Both the position numbers and the translations under genes were made by a program. From Acidobacteriaceae bacterium (lineage in GTDB: Bacteria; Acidobacteriota; Terriglobia; Terriglobales; Acidobacteriaceae), in the NCBI GenBank assembly GCA_003140235.1, contig PLJN01000092.1:777-37601 (forward strand): a stretch of 36,825 bases of DNA, given 5' to 3'. Shown here one piece after another: positions 1 to 8,023 of this stretch (position 1 is the first letter of the stretch; each line of letters begins with the position of its first letter). A model generated the notes under the pieces. That model did no database searches and had not been told where the DNA came from. It saw nothing but the letters and a program-made list of their open reading frames with translations.

Positions 1-3000
1 CCGTGATGTTGCTGGTGACATTGTTCTTGAGTCCCGACGTGATACCGGTCACGTTCACGGAGAAAGAACAGGACGCCGAGCCGGGCAGGTTCAAAGTTGA
101 CAAGATAATGCTCGTGCTCCCCGGATTGGCGTTCACCGCTGCTCCGAAGTTCGTGACGCACGTGCCTGTCAACCCATTGGGTGACGCCACGATAAGGCCG
201 CTGGGCAGAAAGTCATCTAATTCGATGTTGACCAGTTCGGTTGTGGTATTCGGATTAGTAATGGTGAAATTCAACGACGTGGTGCCATTGACCGGAATGC
301 TGGTGGCCCCGAACGCCTTGGTGGCCGTCGGCGGCGACACGGGTGGTCCCGCGGTCACCGTCAGGGTGGCGGTATTGCTGACGGCGCCGGGACCGCTCTC
401 ATTCGAGGAGACCGCTCCGGTCGTATTGTTGAACACTCCGGTGGTGGTCGGCGTGACCGCCACTGAAATGAAGCATGAGCCTTGCGCCCGGGGGGTCGCT
501 TGCGTTAACCGCGGCGTTTTGGACTTCTTAACCGGGCGTAGCGAGGCGGGGGCCGGGTCAATGGACCCTCCCGACAGACTGATCGAAGATGAGCCCGGAG
601 TAGCCGTGACGGTGCCGCCACAGTCGCTAGTCACTTGGTTGGGCGATGCCACTTGCAGGCCCGCCGGCAGGTTGTCCGTGAACTGGACTCCGGTGATCGT
701 CACGCTGGGGTTCGGATCGCTATTTGGATTGTTAATCGAGAAGCTCAAGAAGGACAGCCCAGTCTGGGCAATCGTGTCGGGCAAGAACAGTTTGCTGATG
801 GTCGGCGGCAAAGCCCCCGCGACGATAAAGATGTTCGCGGTAACCGTTTGCTGGTCCACAGTGGCGTCGGCGGAGCCAGTCCCCGCAACAGCGCCCGCAT
901 TGTAAGTCGCGGTGGCCTGACCACTTGACGAGAGCGCTTCTGGCTGAGTTTCGGCGATGGTGCCAAGAACGGGGTTGTTGAAGGTAATCGGCACGCCGCT
1001 CAGCACATCCAAATTGCCGGCCAAAACTCCCGTAGTCCCGTTATTGTCTGCGCTCATGTCCCCGGTCAGCGTCGAGCTCTGATTCACGCCAATGTTCGCC
1101 GGGTTGGGAGTGTTTCTAAGGAAGATGAAGGGATCGAAACTGACCGCTCCGCTGGCATCGAAAATAGTGCCTGCGGGTGAATTTGTACCCCACCAGTTAT
1201 TGATGACATTGTCGGTGCTGTTCGCTGTGCCCAGGTTGGCAAGGTTGCTTCCGCTTGCCGCAGTATTGTTGGCCAGCCGGCTGAAATGCATTACCAGATG
1301 GCTGGTGTCTGCACCGGAGCTCGCCGCAAAAATGCCTCCGCCACAACTGTCAACGCAATTGGTGCCGTCGGCGCCGGTGGCCACGTTTCCGGTAATCGTC
1401 ACTTTGGAAAGCGTCGTGGTGTCGTTGGTAAGGCTGCTCCACAATCCGGCGCCCTGGTCTCCCTGGTTGGTGCTGATATTCATGGCTGCGCCCGCGTTGT
1501 CAATAAGCAAGCCCTGGCCGGTAAAGATTCCGCCGCCATGTCCGGCCGCAGTGTTCGCGGAGATGGTGGTGCCGTGAATCGCCGACTGCGTGGTGTTGTT
1601 GCTGGGAGAACGGAGGAAGACGCCTCCGCCCTGGCCGCCGACCCCGCCGGCTGTTTGCGTGGCCTGATTGCTGAGGACTTGAGAGCCGCTGATCACAATC
1701 GGCGTGCCGCCGGTGACCCATATGCCGCCACCCAAGCCGGGATTGCCCGTAGAACTTTCCTGGGCGGAATTGTTCTGAACGATGCTGCTGGTCAGAGTGA
1801 AAGTGCCTGTACCTGAGCCAATCGCCCCGGTGGCTGAGTTGTCCGCGGCAATTCCGCCACCGTCACCGTCGACGGTTGAATTGTTGGCGATGATGCAGTT
1901 GACGACGCTCATGTTCCCGGTCTGAGCGCCTTCCCAAAACAAGCCGCCGCCGAAGCCGTGAGGAAAAATGATCGTGGCGGGGCCACCGTTGAAGCTGCCG
2001 GGATTCTTGCCGAATTGGATCACCAGATTGGAAAAGTGCGTATCAAAACCAGGATCGGCATTGGGATTGACCGCGAATACCTTGTCGATTCCATTGGTAT
2101 TGTCGGTGCCCGCCTGGACGATGGTGGTCGGATTGCCGCCGCCGTCTACCGCGCCGTTGATGGTGAGTCCATGGAAGATATCCAGAGAACCGTACGCTGC
2201 GGTTGCGCCAGGTGTGGTCTCTTTGCTGGGTCCGGTCAGGGTCAGGGTATATGTCCCAGCGGGTACGTTGATGGTGTCATTCAGGTTGTCGGCGTTAGCT
2301 TCAATAATGGCTTCGCGCAAGCTGCAGCTATTGGCCACATTGTTCGCGCAGGCGTTGGCAACTACAACATCGTTCGTGGTATTGACATTGAACACCGGAT
2401 CCGGCAGCGGCATCATCACGCTGGGCACACTCTCGCCCTGATGAAGCGTGACGATTCCGGGGCGGCCGTCGATGTTGACGCGCATGGAAACTGCCGCTAC
2501 GGGGGATCCGGCATAAGGACGGGTCGCTACCAGTCCGGGCACGAACGTGCTTGCTCCTTGGGGCAAATTGGGATGGGAGATGACCACCATCTGGCCGGTA
2601 GATCCGTTCAGGACCATCACGTCATCGGCTGCGTTCGAGGAGATCCGGGTGCGGAGCAACACCGGCAACGGGCCGGGACCGGCTGAATCGAAACGTTCAA
2701 GGACCTTCCAACCTTCCTTCGGATTCGGCGCGGGAACCACGGGATTGGGCAGTCCGCGCGCGGCTGCCAGGAAAACTGCCTTGCGTTCCGCGGGCATCAT
2801 AGGGCGTGAATCAATTCCAGAGCGGACGCCGATATTGACGGAACCGTCCGGACTCAGGACCGCCATCTGCGTGCGGCCCTCACGATCGTAGACGAACGAA
2901 CCCAGCACGACCGCAGTCGCGGAAATCGGCAATGCAACTTTTTCCAATTGCATGGACGACGAACCCAGAATAAAGAGGTTGCCGTTGGCTACCACCGCGG

Positions 3001-3967
3001 CATCGGAGCCGGCGCCTCCGGTCAGGTTGCCAAAAGCGATGGAGGAAACGGGGCCGCCGAGAGGGAAGCTGGCCAGCAATTGCGGTCCCTGCGATGCCCC
3101 ACGATAAACCAGCAATGACGCGCCATCTGGACCGGATACACCCACAATCAGGTCACTGGAAAGGCTGGTGCGGCCAAGCTTTCCTCCGCTCAGGGCCGTA
3201 ACAGCGCCCGTCAGATTAACAGCCTGCGGTGCACGGAAGTTCCCTTTGCCGTCCGCGGGAAGGACGTACATAACACTTGCACCGCGCGTTGCCACAACGA
3301 GATCGTTGCTCCCTCGTTCGGTGAAATTTCCCACAGCCAGAAGATCTGGGGCGGCCGGTACTGAAAACACCCGGGCCTCTGGGAGGAAAGGCGCCGGAAA
3401 CTCGCCGCGGCCAATGGCCCGGAATGATGCGTCACTCTGCGGAGCGAGGGCATCCAGGCTGCCGTAGTGCACGGCGATAATTCCGCCACCGCCGGGCGCG
3501 GCGTAACCGGCCGCGAGATCGGCGATACCATCTCCGTTGAAATCGGCGGAAACGAGCGTGAGAGCGCTGGCCTGACGTGAAGCGAGAATTCGCGCGGGTG
3601 CCGCAGCTTGCTGACGCGAGCCGCGGTCCTGGCTTGGCGGCTTGGCGCTAGACGAGAACGAAGACGCAGCTCCGCCGGCATCGACATAGTTCGACGCAAT
3701 GGAATTGGGTTCTGCCAGCCAGATCCTGGCTCCCGCGCGCTGCGCGGATTGCTGCGCCGGCGCTGGAAGCGCACGTGCCGTTCTAGCGGGAGCGGGTGCA
3801 ACCGCCGGCGCCGCCGTCTTCGGCGCGCGCGAGGGCGCCTTGCCCGCCCGTGGGGTTATGCCAGGAAGAAACGGTGTGGCGACGAAAAGAACCAGGACAA
3901 AAATTACCAGCGCGGTGTGGCGACCTGCATTCGCGCCGGCCGGGGCAGAAGTTGGCCAACAGTTCAT
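1..3967 (-). CDS. Giant secreted/surface protein: FG-GAP-like, CSLREA, beta-helix and DUF11-type repeats (C-terminus beyond window)
   Basis: The minus-strand frame is open from ATG at 3967 to the left edge, 1,322 codons with no stop. The start is preceded by AAGGAG seven bases upstream. Residues about 17-38 form a hydrophobic signal or anchor segment, followed by a Pro/Ala-rich linker. FG-GAP/VCBS-like repeats follow (DFNGDG at 142-147) to about residue 440, then a CSLREAI motif near 548-554 of the CSLREA domain family. Residues about 560-930 are rich in Asn/Gly and GGGIF-type turns, as in right-handed parallel beta-helices. From about 1050 on there are at least two DUF11-like beta-sandwich repeats (NLPAGLQVASP, FLPSGLIVASP). 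By family analogy it is exported and exposed at the cell surface; the ligand is unknown. The second-to-last visible repeat carries a short palindromic insertion (485-538). Domain boundaries are read by eye. Confidence 0.85.
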   Translation of the reverse strand, partial: MNCWPTSAPAGANAGRHTALVIFVLVLFVATPFLPGITPRAGKAPSRAPKTAAPAVAPAPARTARALPAPAQQSAQRAGARIWLAEPNSIASNYVDAGGAASSFSSSAKPPSQDRGSRQQAAAPARILASRQASALTLVSADFNGDGIADLAAGYAAPGGGGIIAVHYGSLDALAPQSDASFRAIGRGEFPAPFLPEARVFSVPAAPDLLAVGNFTERGSNDLVVATRGASVMYVLPADGKGNFRAPQAVNLTGAVTALSGGKLGRTSLSSDLIVGVSGPDGASLLVYRGASQGPQLLASFPLGGPVSSIAFGNLTGGAGSDAAVVANGNLFILGSSSMQLEKVALPISATAVVLGSFVYDREGRTQMAVLSPDGSVNIGVRSGIDSRPMMPAERKAVFLAAARGLPNPVVPAPNPKEGWKVLERFDSAGPGPLPVLLRTRISSNAADDVMVLNGSTGQMVVISHPNLPQGASTFVPGLVATRPYAGSPVAAVSMRVNIDGRPGIVTLHQGESVPSVMMPLPDPVFNVNTTNDVVVANACANNVANSCSLREAIIEANADNLNDTINVPAGTYTLTLTGPSKETTPGATAAYGSLDIFHGLTINGAVDGGGNPTTIVQAGTDNTNGIDKVFAVNPNADPGFDTHFSNLVIQFGKNPGSFNGGPATIIFPHGFGGGLFWEGAQTGNMSVVNCIIANNSTVDGDGGGIAADNSATGAIGSGTGTFTLTSSIVQNNSAQESSTGNPGLGGGIWVTGGTPIVISGSQVLSNQATQTAGGVGGQGGGVFLRSPSNNTTQSAIHGTTISANTAAGHGGGIFTGQGLLIDNAGAAMNISTNQGDQGAGLWSSLTNDTTTLSKVTITGNVATGADGTNCVDSCGGGIFAASSGADTSHLVMHFSRLANNTAASGSNLANLGTANSTDNVINNWWGTNSPAGTIFDASGAVSFDPFIFLRNTPNPANIGVNQSSTLTGDMSADNNGTTGVLAGNLDVLSGVPITFNNPVLGTIAETQPEALSSSGQATATYNAGAVAGTGSADATVDQQTVTANIFIVAGALPPTISKLFLPDTIAQTGLSFLSFSINNPNSDPNPSVTITGVQFTDNLPAGLQVASPNQVTSDCGGTVTATPGSSSISLSGGSIDPAPASLRPVKKSKTPRLTQATPRAQGSCFISVAVTPTTTGVFNNTTGAVSSNESGPGAVSNTATLTVTAGPPVSPPTATKAFGATSIPVNGTTSLNFTITNPNTTTELVNIELDDFLPSGLIVASPNGLTGTCVTNFGAAVNANPGSTSIILSTLNLPGSASCSFSVNVTGITSGLKNNVTSNIT
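485..538. repeat. Small inverted-repeat-bounded insertion inside the giant gene
   Basis: CGCCCGG at 485-491 and its reverse complement CCGGGCG at 532-538 bound a 54-base block, a multiple of three. Inside are two copies of TTAACC (505-510 and 528-533). It encodes a basic stretch (SLRPVKKSKTPRLTQATPR, residues about 1143-1161) between the segments ISLSGGSI and GSCFISV of a DUF11-like repeat; the next repeat (LSTLNLPGSASCSFSV) has no such stretch. I infer an in-frame insertion of a small palindromic element; exact ends may lie some bases outside the inverted repeat. Confidence 0.45.
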
Positions 3968-4403
3968 CACGATACTCCTTCTTCGAGGTCGAAGAGTAGT
4001 TCAGCGTCCCGCTTAAGTGTTCCCGATGCAATAGCAGAACCTCAGGTGGGTCACGTGGTACACGCCTGTGCCGCGACTACTCTGCGAGTCTTGCTAAGCT
4101 TTGGGGGAGCTTGAACTGCCGGTCATTCTATATGTGTTTTTGCTTCCCTGAAGATTAAATTAGTGTTATCAGCACGCTGTTTCCATGCACACAAGATGGT
4201 GGCCGACTGGGCTCTACTTGTCCCATTTTGGGACAAGTTCCCAATTTGGAACAAACGATTGACTATTTAATACGGTCATACGGGAGAGAGCATCATCGGT
4301 GTTCTTGCAACGAGCGTAGAAAACCCGCCGACTTTATGCCCATGCTTCAACACAAAGAACAAACAGGAGTCATGGAGGTTTGCTCTTCGCTCGATAACAA
4401 TCG
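3968..4403. other. Intergenic region upstream of the giant surface-protein gene
   Basis: No convincing gene is seen in these 436 bases; the plus-strand frame that crosses it is antisense to the neighbouring reductase. It should hold the promoter of the giant gene starting at 3967, whose ribosome site (AAGGAG) is at about 3975-3980. I could not pick a convincing -35/-10 pair or a -24/-12 sigma-54 element with correct GG-N10-GC spacing. The notable content is the pair of dyads at 4216-4252. Confidence 0.5.
4216..4252. promoter_or_regulatory. Two adjacent operator-like dyads
   Basis: A perfect inverted repeat, ACTTGTCCCA (4216-4225) and TGGGACAAGT (4229-4238) with a three-base TTT centre, is directly followed by a related near-perfect dyad, GTTCC (4237-4241) and GGAAC (4248-4252), centred on AATT. 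Both fit a loose TCCCA-TTT-GGGA theme, suggesting two binding sites of one dimeric regulator on adjacent DNA faces. They lie about 250 bases upstream of the giant gene and about 150 bases downstream of the reductase stop, so the giant gene is the likelier target. No T-tract follows, so a terminator is less likely. The regulator is not identified. Confidence 0.5.
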
Positions 4404-5393
4404 TTATTTGTCCACAGTCGCCATGGAATTCTCCGGATACCGCATGCCCGCAGCCACGCCCTTTGGCGCAACCTTGTTAATGCTCGCCAGATCGTCCGGC
4501 GTTAGCTTGATGTTGATGGCCCCGAGGTTGTCTTCGAGATACTTGCGGCGCTTGGTTCCGGGAATCGGCACAATGTCCTCACCCTGAGCGAGCACCCAAG
4601 CCAGCGCGAGTTGGGCCGGCGTGCACTTCTTCTCGCGAGCAGTCTCCTCAATCCTGGCTACGAGATCGAGGTTCTTCTGGAAGTTCTCTCCCTGAAACCG
4701 CGGAGACAGGCGTCGGAAGTCGTCTGGGGCGAGGTCTTCGAAGCGCTTGAACTGTCCTGTGAGGAAGCCGCGTCCGAGCGGACTGTAAGGCACAAAGCCG
4801 ATACCGAGTTCGCGCACAGTGGTCAGGAGTTCGTCTTCGGGTGCGCGCTCCCAAAGCGAATACTCAGTTTGCAGCGCGGACACAGGATGGACCTGGTGAG
4901 CGCGGCGAATGGTCTTCGGTGACGCCTCCGAGAGTCCGATGTAGCGAACTTTACCCGCGCGCACCAATTCGGCCATGGCGCCCACCGTGTCTTCGATTGG
5001 TATCTTGAAGTCAACGCGGTGCTGGTAGTAAAGATCAATCACGTCCGTGTCGAGCCGCTTGAGACTGGCCTCGCAGGCCTGCTTCACGTACTCAGGACTG
5101 CCATTCACTCCGAGGAACTCGCCCTTGGGTCCGCGCATGTTGCCGAACTTGGTGGCCAGGGTCACCTGATCGCGGCGGCCTTTGATGGCGCGGCCCACCA
5201 GCTCTTCGTTCTTGCCCCAGCCGTACATATCGGCGGTGTCTAGAAAAGTGCAGCCGAGTTCAAGGGCGCGATGAATTGTGGCGACGGATTCCTGTTCGTC
5301 GGTGGCGCCATAGAACTCTGACATGCCCATGCAGCCGAGTCCGATAGCGGAAACCGTAAGACCTTGTGTGCCGAGTTTTCTTTTTCGAAGCAT
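4404..5393 (-). CDS. Aldo/keto reductase
   Basis: A 329-residue cytosolic NADPH-dependent oxidoreductase of the aldo/keto reductase superfamily, full length for the YakC/IolS-like (AKR13) branch. The (beta/alpha)8 barrel starts with [20 protein letters not shown]. The catalytic tetrad is visible: Asp52 and Tyr57 in LDTADMYG, Lys82 in LATKFG, His125 in LYYQHRVD. The C-terminal cofactor segment [13 protein letters not shown] is present. The physiological substrate (an aldehyde or ketone) cannot be told from sequence. The ATG at 5393 lacks an obvious Shine-Dalgarno sequence. The upstream 100 bases lie between this gene and the GNAT remnant and may represent its leader. It is alone in orientation with the remnant, so no operon role is inferred. 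Confidence 0.93.
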   Translation of the reverse strand: MLRKRKLGTQGLTVSAIGLGCMGMSEFYGATDEQESVATIHRALELGCTFLDTADMYGWGKNEELVGRAIKGRRDQVTLATKFGNMRGPKGEFLGVNGSPEYVKQACEASLKRLDTDVIDLYYQHRVDFKIPIEDTVGAMAELVRAGKVRYIGLSEASPKTIRRAHQVHPVSALQTEYSLWERAPEDELLTTVRELGIGFVPYSPLGRGFLTGQFKRFEDLAPDDFRRLSPRFQGENFQKNLDLVARIEETAREKKCTPAQLALAWVLAQGEDIVPIPGTKRRKYLEDNLGAINIKLTPDDLASINKVAPKGVAAGMRYPENSMATVDK

Positions 5394-5490
5394 GCATGAT
5401 GTGATGAAGCGCAGACGGATCGAGACTCAGAAAGATTTGGTAAATGCGCTGGGATGACAGACTCGAGGAAATCCTGAAACTCGCGGGTGT

Positions 5491-5722
5491 TCCCGAAACC
5501 GTAGAAGCCTAGCTGTTCCCCCACAGCGCCGGGGTTCGCCTTGAAAAAACTAATCACCCAATTGAGCGAATCGTCGTCATTCAAAGGCGGAGGCCAGTTG
5601 GCAGGAACGTCGGCATCCAGCAACTCGGAGAATCTCTCGCGGTCATCGCGTTCGGCGAGTGCCAGTTCCAGATCTCCGGCCACCAGCAGTAGCCGTTCGG
5701 TTTGCCGACGAAGTTGGCTCAT
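5491..5722 (-). pseudogene. Truncated GNAT-family N-acetyltransferase (5' remnant)
   Basis: From ATG at 5722 the frame encodes about 75 residues that resemble the N-terminus of GNAT acetyltransferases: TERLLLVAGDLELALAE, then ADVPANWPPPLNDDDSLNW and FFKANPGAVG. In the family the chain goes on with a GWxxWYF strand, then the acetyl-CoA site (Q/R-x-x-G-x-G/A) and about 90 more residues. Here the similarity stops after PGAVG (about 5491). The frame then continues with unfamiliar sequence into the start of the aldo/keto reductase. Neither of the other two minus-strand frames up to 5394 restores the fold. I infer that the 3' half was deleted. The start lies 15 bases after the preceding gene's stop. 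It could still be translated as a short protein, but without an acetyl-CoA site. Confidence 0.55.
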
Positions 5723-5737
5723 CAGAGATGGTTGCCC

Positions 5738-6556
5738 TTATTGTGGGTCCCAGGATGCGCATTCCGCCGCCGTTACCGGAGCGTGTACCACGCGTTCCTT
5801 GACGCGGACAATTGAGTCAGCAGTCGAACAGTAACTCTTGTCGCCTTGGCCCGGGACAGGTGCGGCTGTAATCACGTAATCGGATGGCGTTGGAGAGCCG
5901 ACGCCAACAATGCTGTAATTGAATCCATCCTTTTCGCACCACAGCGTGCTTGTGCAGGCCAAAGTCCGGTCAACCAGGCAGGCGTGAGTTGCCGAAGCAC
6001 TTGTCGGACATGTTCCTCCGGCCCCGGGGCCCAGGGTGGCGAGATCGGGAGCATAACCTCGTGCCGGATAGGTCGTTGAGTAGGTGATCTGGACCGTATT
6101 TAGCGTGCGGACAGTGGCGGCAGCCGCCGCGTTATTCGCCGATATCTTTGCTTTTTGAAAATTAGGGATGGCGATGACCGCAATCAGAAGCAGGGGAAGC
6201 GCAGCAACGCTGATGTATCCCATCACCAGCCCTGCCGTGGCCATGCCGGCTCCCTTCAGGCGTCCCATGCTTTTGTGAATCTCAGATCGAGAGATGTGTC
6301 CCAGCACGATGGCCGGAACAGCGGCGGCCACTCCTAATATGCAAGTGATCGCGAGAGGGATAGACAGTATACCCAGCACCAGACTGAAGATCGCTTTTCC
6401 GCTGCTCTTAGGTTCCACGGGCACCGGCGGCTCCGTGGACGCTGCAGGTGAGAGCGACGACGTATTGCGCTGCGTGGCCGTCGCCGATGCGGCGCCGCAA
6501 TTCGCACAAAACTGGGCCTGGGGATCAATATTCTCACCACAATTGGAACAAAACAT
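5738..6556 (-). CDS. Zinc-ribbon / DUF4190-like membrane / pilin-like fusion protein (copy 2)
   Basis: A 272-residue protein starting at ATG 6556 with GAAGAGG upstream; the longer frame starting at 6607 is rejected because the paralogue at 7470 begins with the identical MFCSNCGENIDPQ. Residues 3-20 form a zinc ribbon (Cys3, Cys6, Cys17, Cys20), followed by a Pro/Ser linker. Hydrophobic segments at about 55-86, then a conserved KSMGRLKGAGMA turn and another helix, resemble DUF4190. The third hydrophobic helix (about 116-130) runs into AIPNFQKAKISANNAAAAATVRTLNT, which resembles the core helix and start of the globular domain of acidobacterial type IV pilins. Several cysteines in the C-terminal part suggest disulfides outside the membrane. 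There is no prepilin peptidase site (G-F-T-x-x-E). Function is unknown; an anchored, unprocessed pilin-like sensor or scaffold is a guess. Confidence 0.82.
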   Translation of the reverse strand: MFCSNCGENIDPQAQFCANCGAASATATQRNTSSLSPAASTEPPVPVEPKSSGKAIFSLVLGILSIPLAITCILGVAAAVPAIVLGHISRSEIHKSMGRLKGAGMATAGLVMGYISVAALPLLLIAVIAIPNFQKAKISANNAAAAATVRTLNTVQITYSTTYPARGYAPDLATLGPGAGGTCPTSASATHACLVDRTLACTSTLWCEKDGFNYSIVGVGSPTPSDYVITAAPVPGQGDKSYCSTADSIVRVKERVVHAPVTAAECASWDPQ

Positions 6557-6630
6557 TAGCGCCTCTTCGGGTTGAGAATGTCCTTCGATCTGCAAGCTAA
6601 AAAGCAATCATCGTGTACGGACCATGCTCG

Positions 6631-7470
6631 CTATTGGATTTCCCAGGATTGACACTCTACTTCTGTGGCTGGCTCTTCCACCGTGCCCAGCCTGTAGTGG
6701 ATCACGCTGTCGCCGGTCGAGCAGAAACTCTTGCTGCCTTGACCGGGGATCGGCGTAGCTGTGATTACGTAGTCGTCATGGCGAGGCGACTTTAGCGTGA
6801 TGTTGTATCTGAAGGAATCTTTGGCGCACCAAGTGCTTGCGCAGCTCAGGGGAGCGTCAATAATGCAAGCGTGACTTGAATCGGGGGAACTGCAGTTTCC
6901 GGCGGCTCCTGCTCCCAATGCGGCCAGGTCGGCGAAGCCCTGCGTCGGATAGTTGACTGTGTAAGTGGTCTCCGCAATATTGAGAGTGCGGACCGTTGTG
7001 GCCCCGACAATGTCGGTCGCCGAAATTTTCGCTCTCAGGATATTGGGAATGGCGACGGCAATGATAATGAGAATAATGGGAATCGAAGCAGCACAGCTGA
7101 TGTATCCCATGATCAGCCCGGCGATGGCCATGCCCTGGCCTTTCAATCGTCCCATGCTTTTGCGGATGCTGGACACGGACATATGTCCCAGGATGATGGC
7201 CGGAATACCGGCAATGACCCACAAGCATGTGACGGAGAGAATACCCAGCACCAGGCTGAAGATCGCTTTTCCGTCGTTCTGAGGTTGTACGGACGGGGGT
7301 GCTGGCACCGCAGACCTGACCTCGGACGGTGGTGAGAGCGTCGGCAGACTCGACGGAGTCACCGCAGGAGCCGGCGGATTGGCCTGTGTTGCCGTGGCCG
7401 ATGGAGTGCCGCAGCGCGCGCAAACCTGGGTCTGAGGATCAATATTCTCGCCACAATTCGAACAAAACAT
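6631..7470 (-). CDS. Zinc-ribbon / DUF4190-like membrane / pilin-like fusion protein (copy 1)
   Basis: A 279-residue paralogue of the gene just downstream, same order: zinc ribbon (Cys3, Cys6, Cys17, Cys20), longer Pro-rich linker (about 30-66), paired hydrophobic segments around FSLVLGILSVTCLWVIAGIP, the shared KSMGRLKGQGMAIAG turn, then a helix ending in VAIPNILRAKIS and a pilin-like domain with RTLNIAETTYTVNYPTQGFA. The C-termini are also alike (DYVITATPIPGQGSKSFCST). Start ATG 7470 is preceded by AAGAGG. The two copies share not only protein sequence but also a leader block (TTGCTTTTTAG ... TGCAGATC on the minus strand, at about 7501-7525 and 6588-6611), so the duplication included upstream DNA. 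It is divergent from rpsO. Cellular role unknown; the N-terminal ribbon should be cytosolic and the pilin-like part extracytoplasmic. Confidence 0.82.
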   Translation of the reverse strand: MFCSNCGENIDPQTQVCARCGTPSATATQANPPAPAVTPSSLPTLSPPSEVRSAVPAPPSVQPQNDGKAIFSLVLGILSVTCLWVIAGIPAIILGHMSVSSIRKSMGRLKGQGMAIAGLIMGYISCAASIPIILIIIAVAIPNILRAKISATDIVGATTVRTLNIAETTYTVNYPTQGFADLAALGAGAAGNCSSPDSSHACIIDAPLSCASTWCAKDSFRYNITLKSPRHDDYVITATPIPGQGSKSFCSTGDSVIHYRLGTVEEPATEVECQSWEIQ

Positions 7471-7628
7471 GAAAGCCTCTTTCCTGGACTAAGTTTCTTT
7501 GATCTGCACCTAAAAAGCAATTGTCGGGTCAGCCCAACTTGGGTGAGCTTTACAGGCCCATGCGTGCGTGTTAGTCTTTTCATGTCACTAAAAGGACAAG
7601 TATTTAGATCAGGAGTGCATCAGTTTCA

Positions 7629-7895
7629 GTGCTAGCGAGAGAACAAAAAACAGAAGTCATTCACCGCTACCGTAGGGATGACTCGGACACGGGCAGCCCG
7701 GAAGTGCAAATTGCAATTCTGAGTACCCGGATCGCCGAGCTAGCGGAACACTTCAAGAGCCACAAAAAAGACCATGCCTCCCGGCGTGGCCTTCTCATGA
7801 TGGTCAGCAAGCGGCGTCGCCTGCTGGACTATCTGAAAAAATACGACACTGAGCGCTATAAAGACGTCATTCAGAAACTTGGAATCCGTAAATAA
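7629..7895 (+). CDS. rpsO: 30S ribosomal protein S15
   Basis: An 88-residue protein with the standard S15 length and signatures: [50 protein letters not shown]15 binds the central domain of 16S rRNA early in assembly of the small subunit. The start is GTG at 7629; AGGAG lies at 7611-7615, a rather long spacing, and the upstream GTG at 7615 runs into a stop, so 7629 is the only workable start. It precedes pnp on the same strand, the classical rpsO-pnp arrangement, with a 128-base spacer that holds a long hairpin. Confidence 0.97.
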   Translation: MLAREQKTEVIHRYRRDDSDTGSPEVQIAILSTRIAELAEHFKSHKKDHASRRGLLMMVSKRRRLLDYLKKYDTERYKDVIQKLGIRK

Positions 7896-7928
7896 CCGAT
7901 TCTTTGCCGGTCAAGTGTGCCGGAGTTT

Positions 7929-7967
7929 CACGCGGTCAGGAAAAGTGTTTTCGCTGGCCGTCGCGTG
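7929..7967 (+). promoter_or_regulatory. Long imperfect hairpin in the rpsO-pnp spacer
   Basis: The RNA can fold into an extended stem: CACGCG (7929-7934) with CGCGTG (7962-7967), GTCAG (7935-7939) with CTGGC (7954-7958, one G-U pair), and GAAAA (7940-7944) with TTTTC (7948-7952) closing a GTG loop. A three-base bulge (CGT) and a single G interrupt it. It begins 34 bases after the rpsO stop and ends 56 bases before pnp, with no T-tract after it. In Escherichia coli a double-stranded element in this place is cut by RNase III and lets PNPase control its own mRNA. A similar role is inferred by position and shape only. Confidence 0.55.
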
Positions 7968-8023
7968 ACGACTTTCGCTCAAGCCCAGGGAATTGACGGG
8001 CCTCCTAAGAAAAGAGGAATTGC

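Noticed and set aside
1958-2686. 242-codon plus-strand frame and others between 1 and 3500
   Set aside because: They lie opposite the continuous minus-strand beta-helix and FG-GAP-like frame, which has clear repeats, a start with AAGGAG and no stop.
4040-4180. Sigma-54 promoter for the giant gene
   Set aside because: Several GGCAC- or TGG-like pieces occur on the minus strand, but none has GC at the required ten-base distance.
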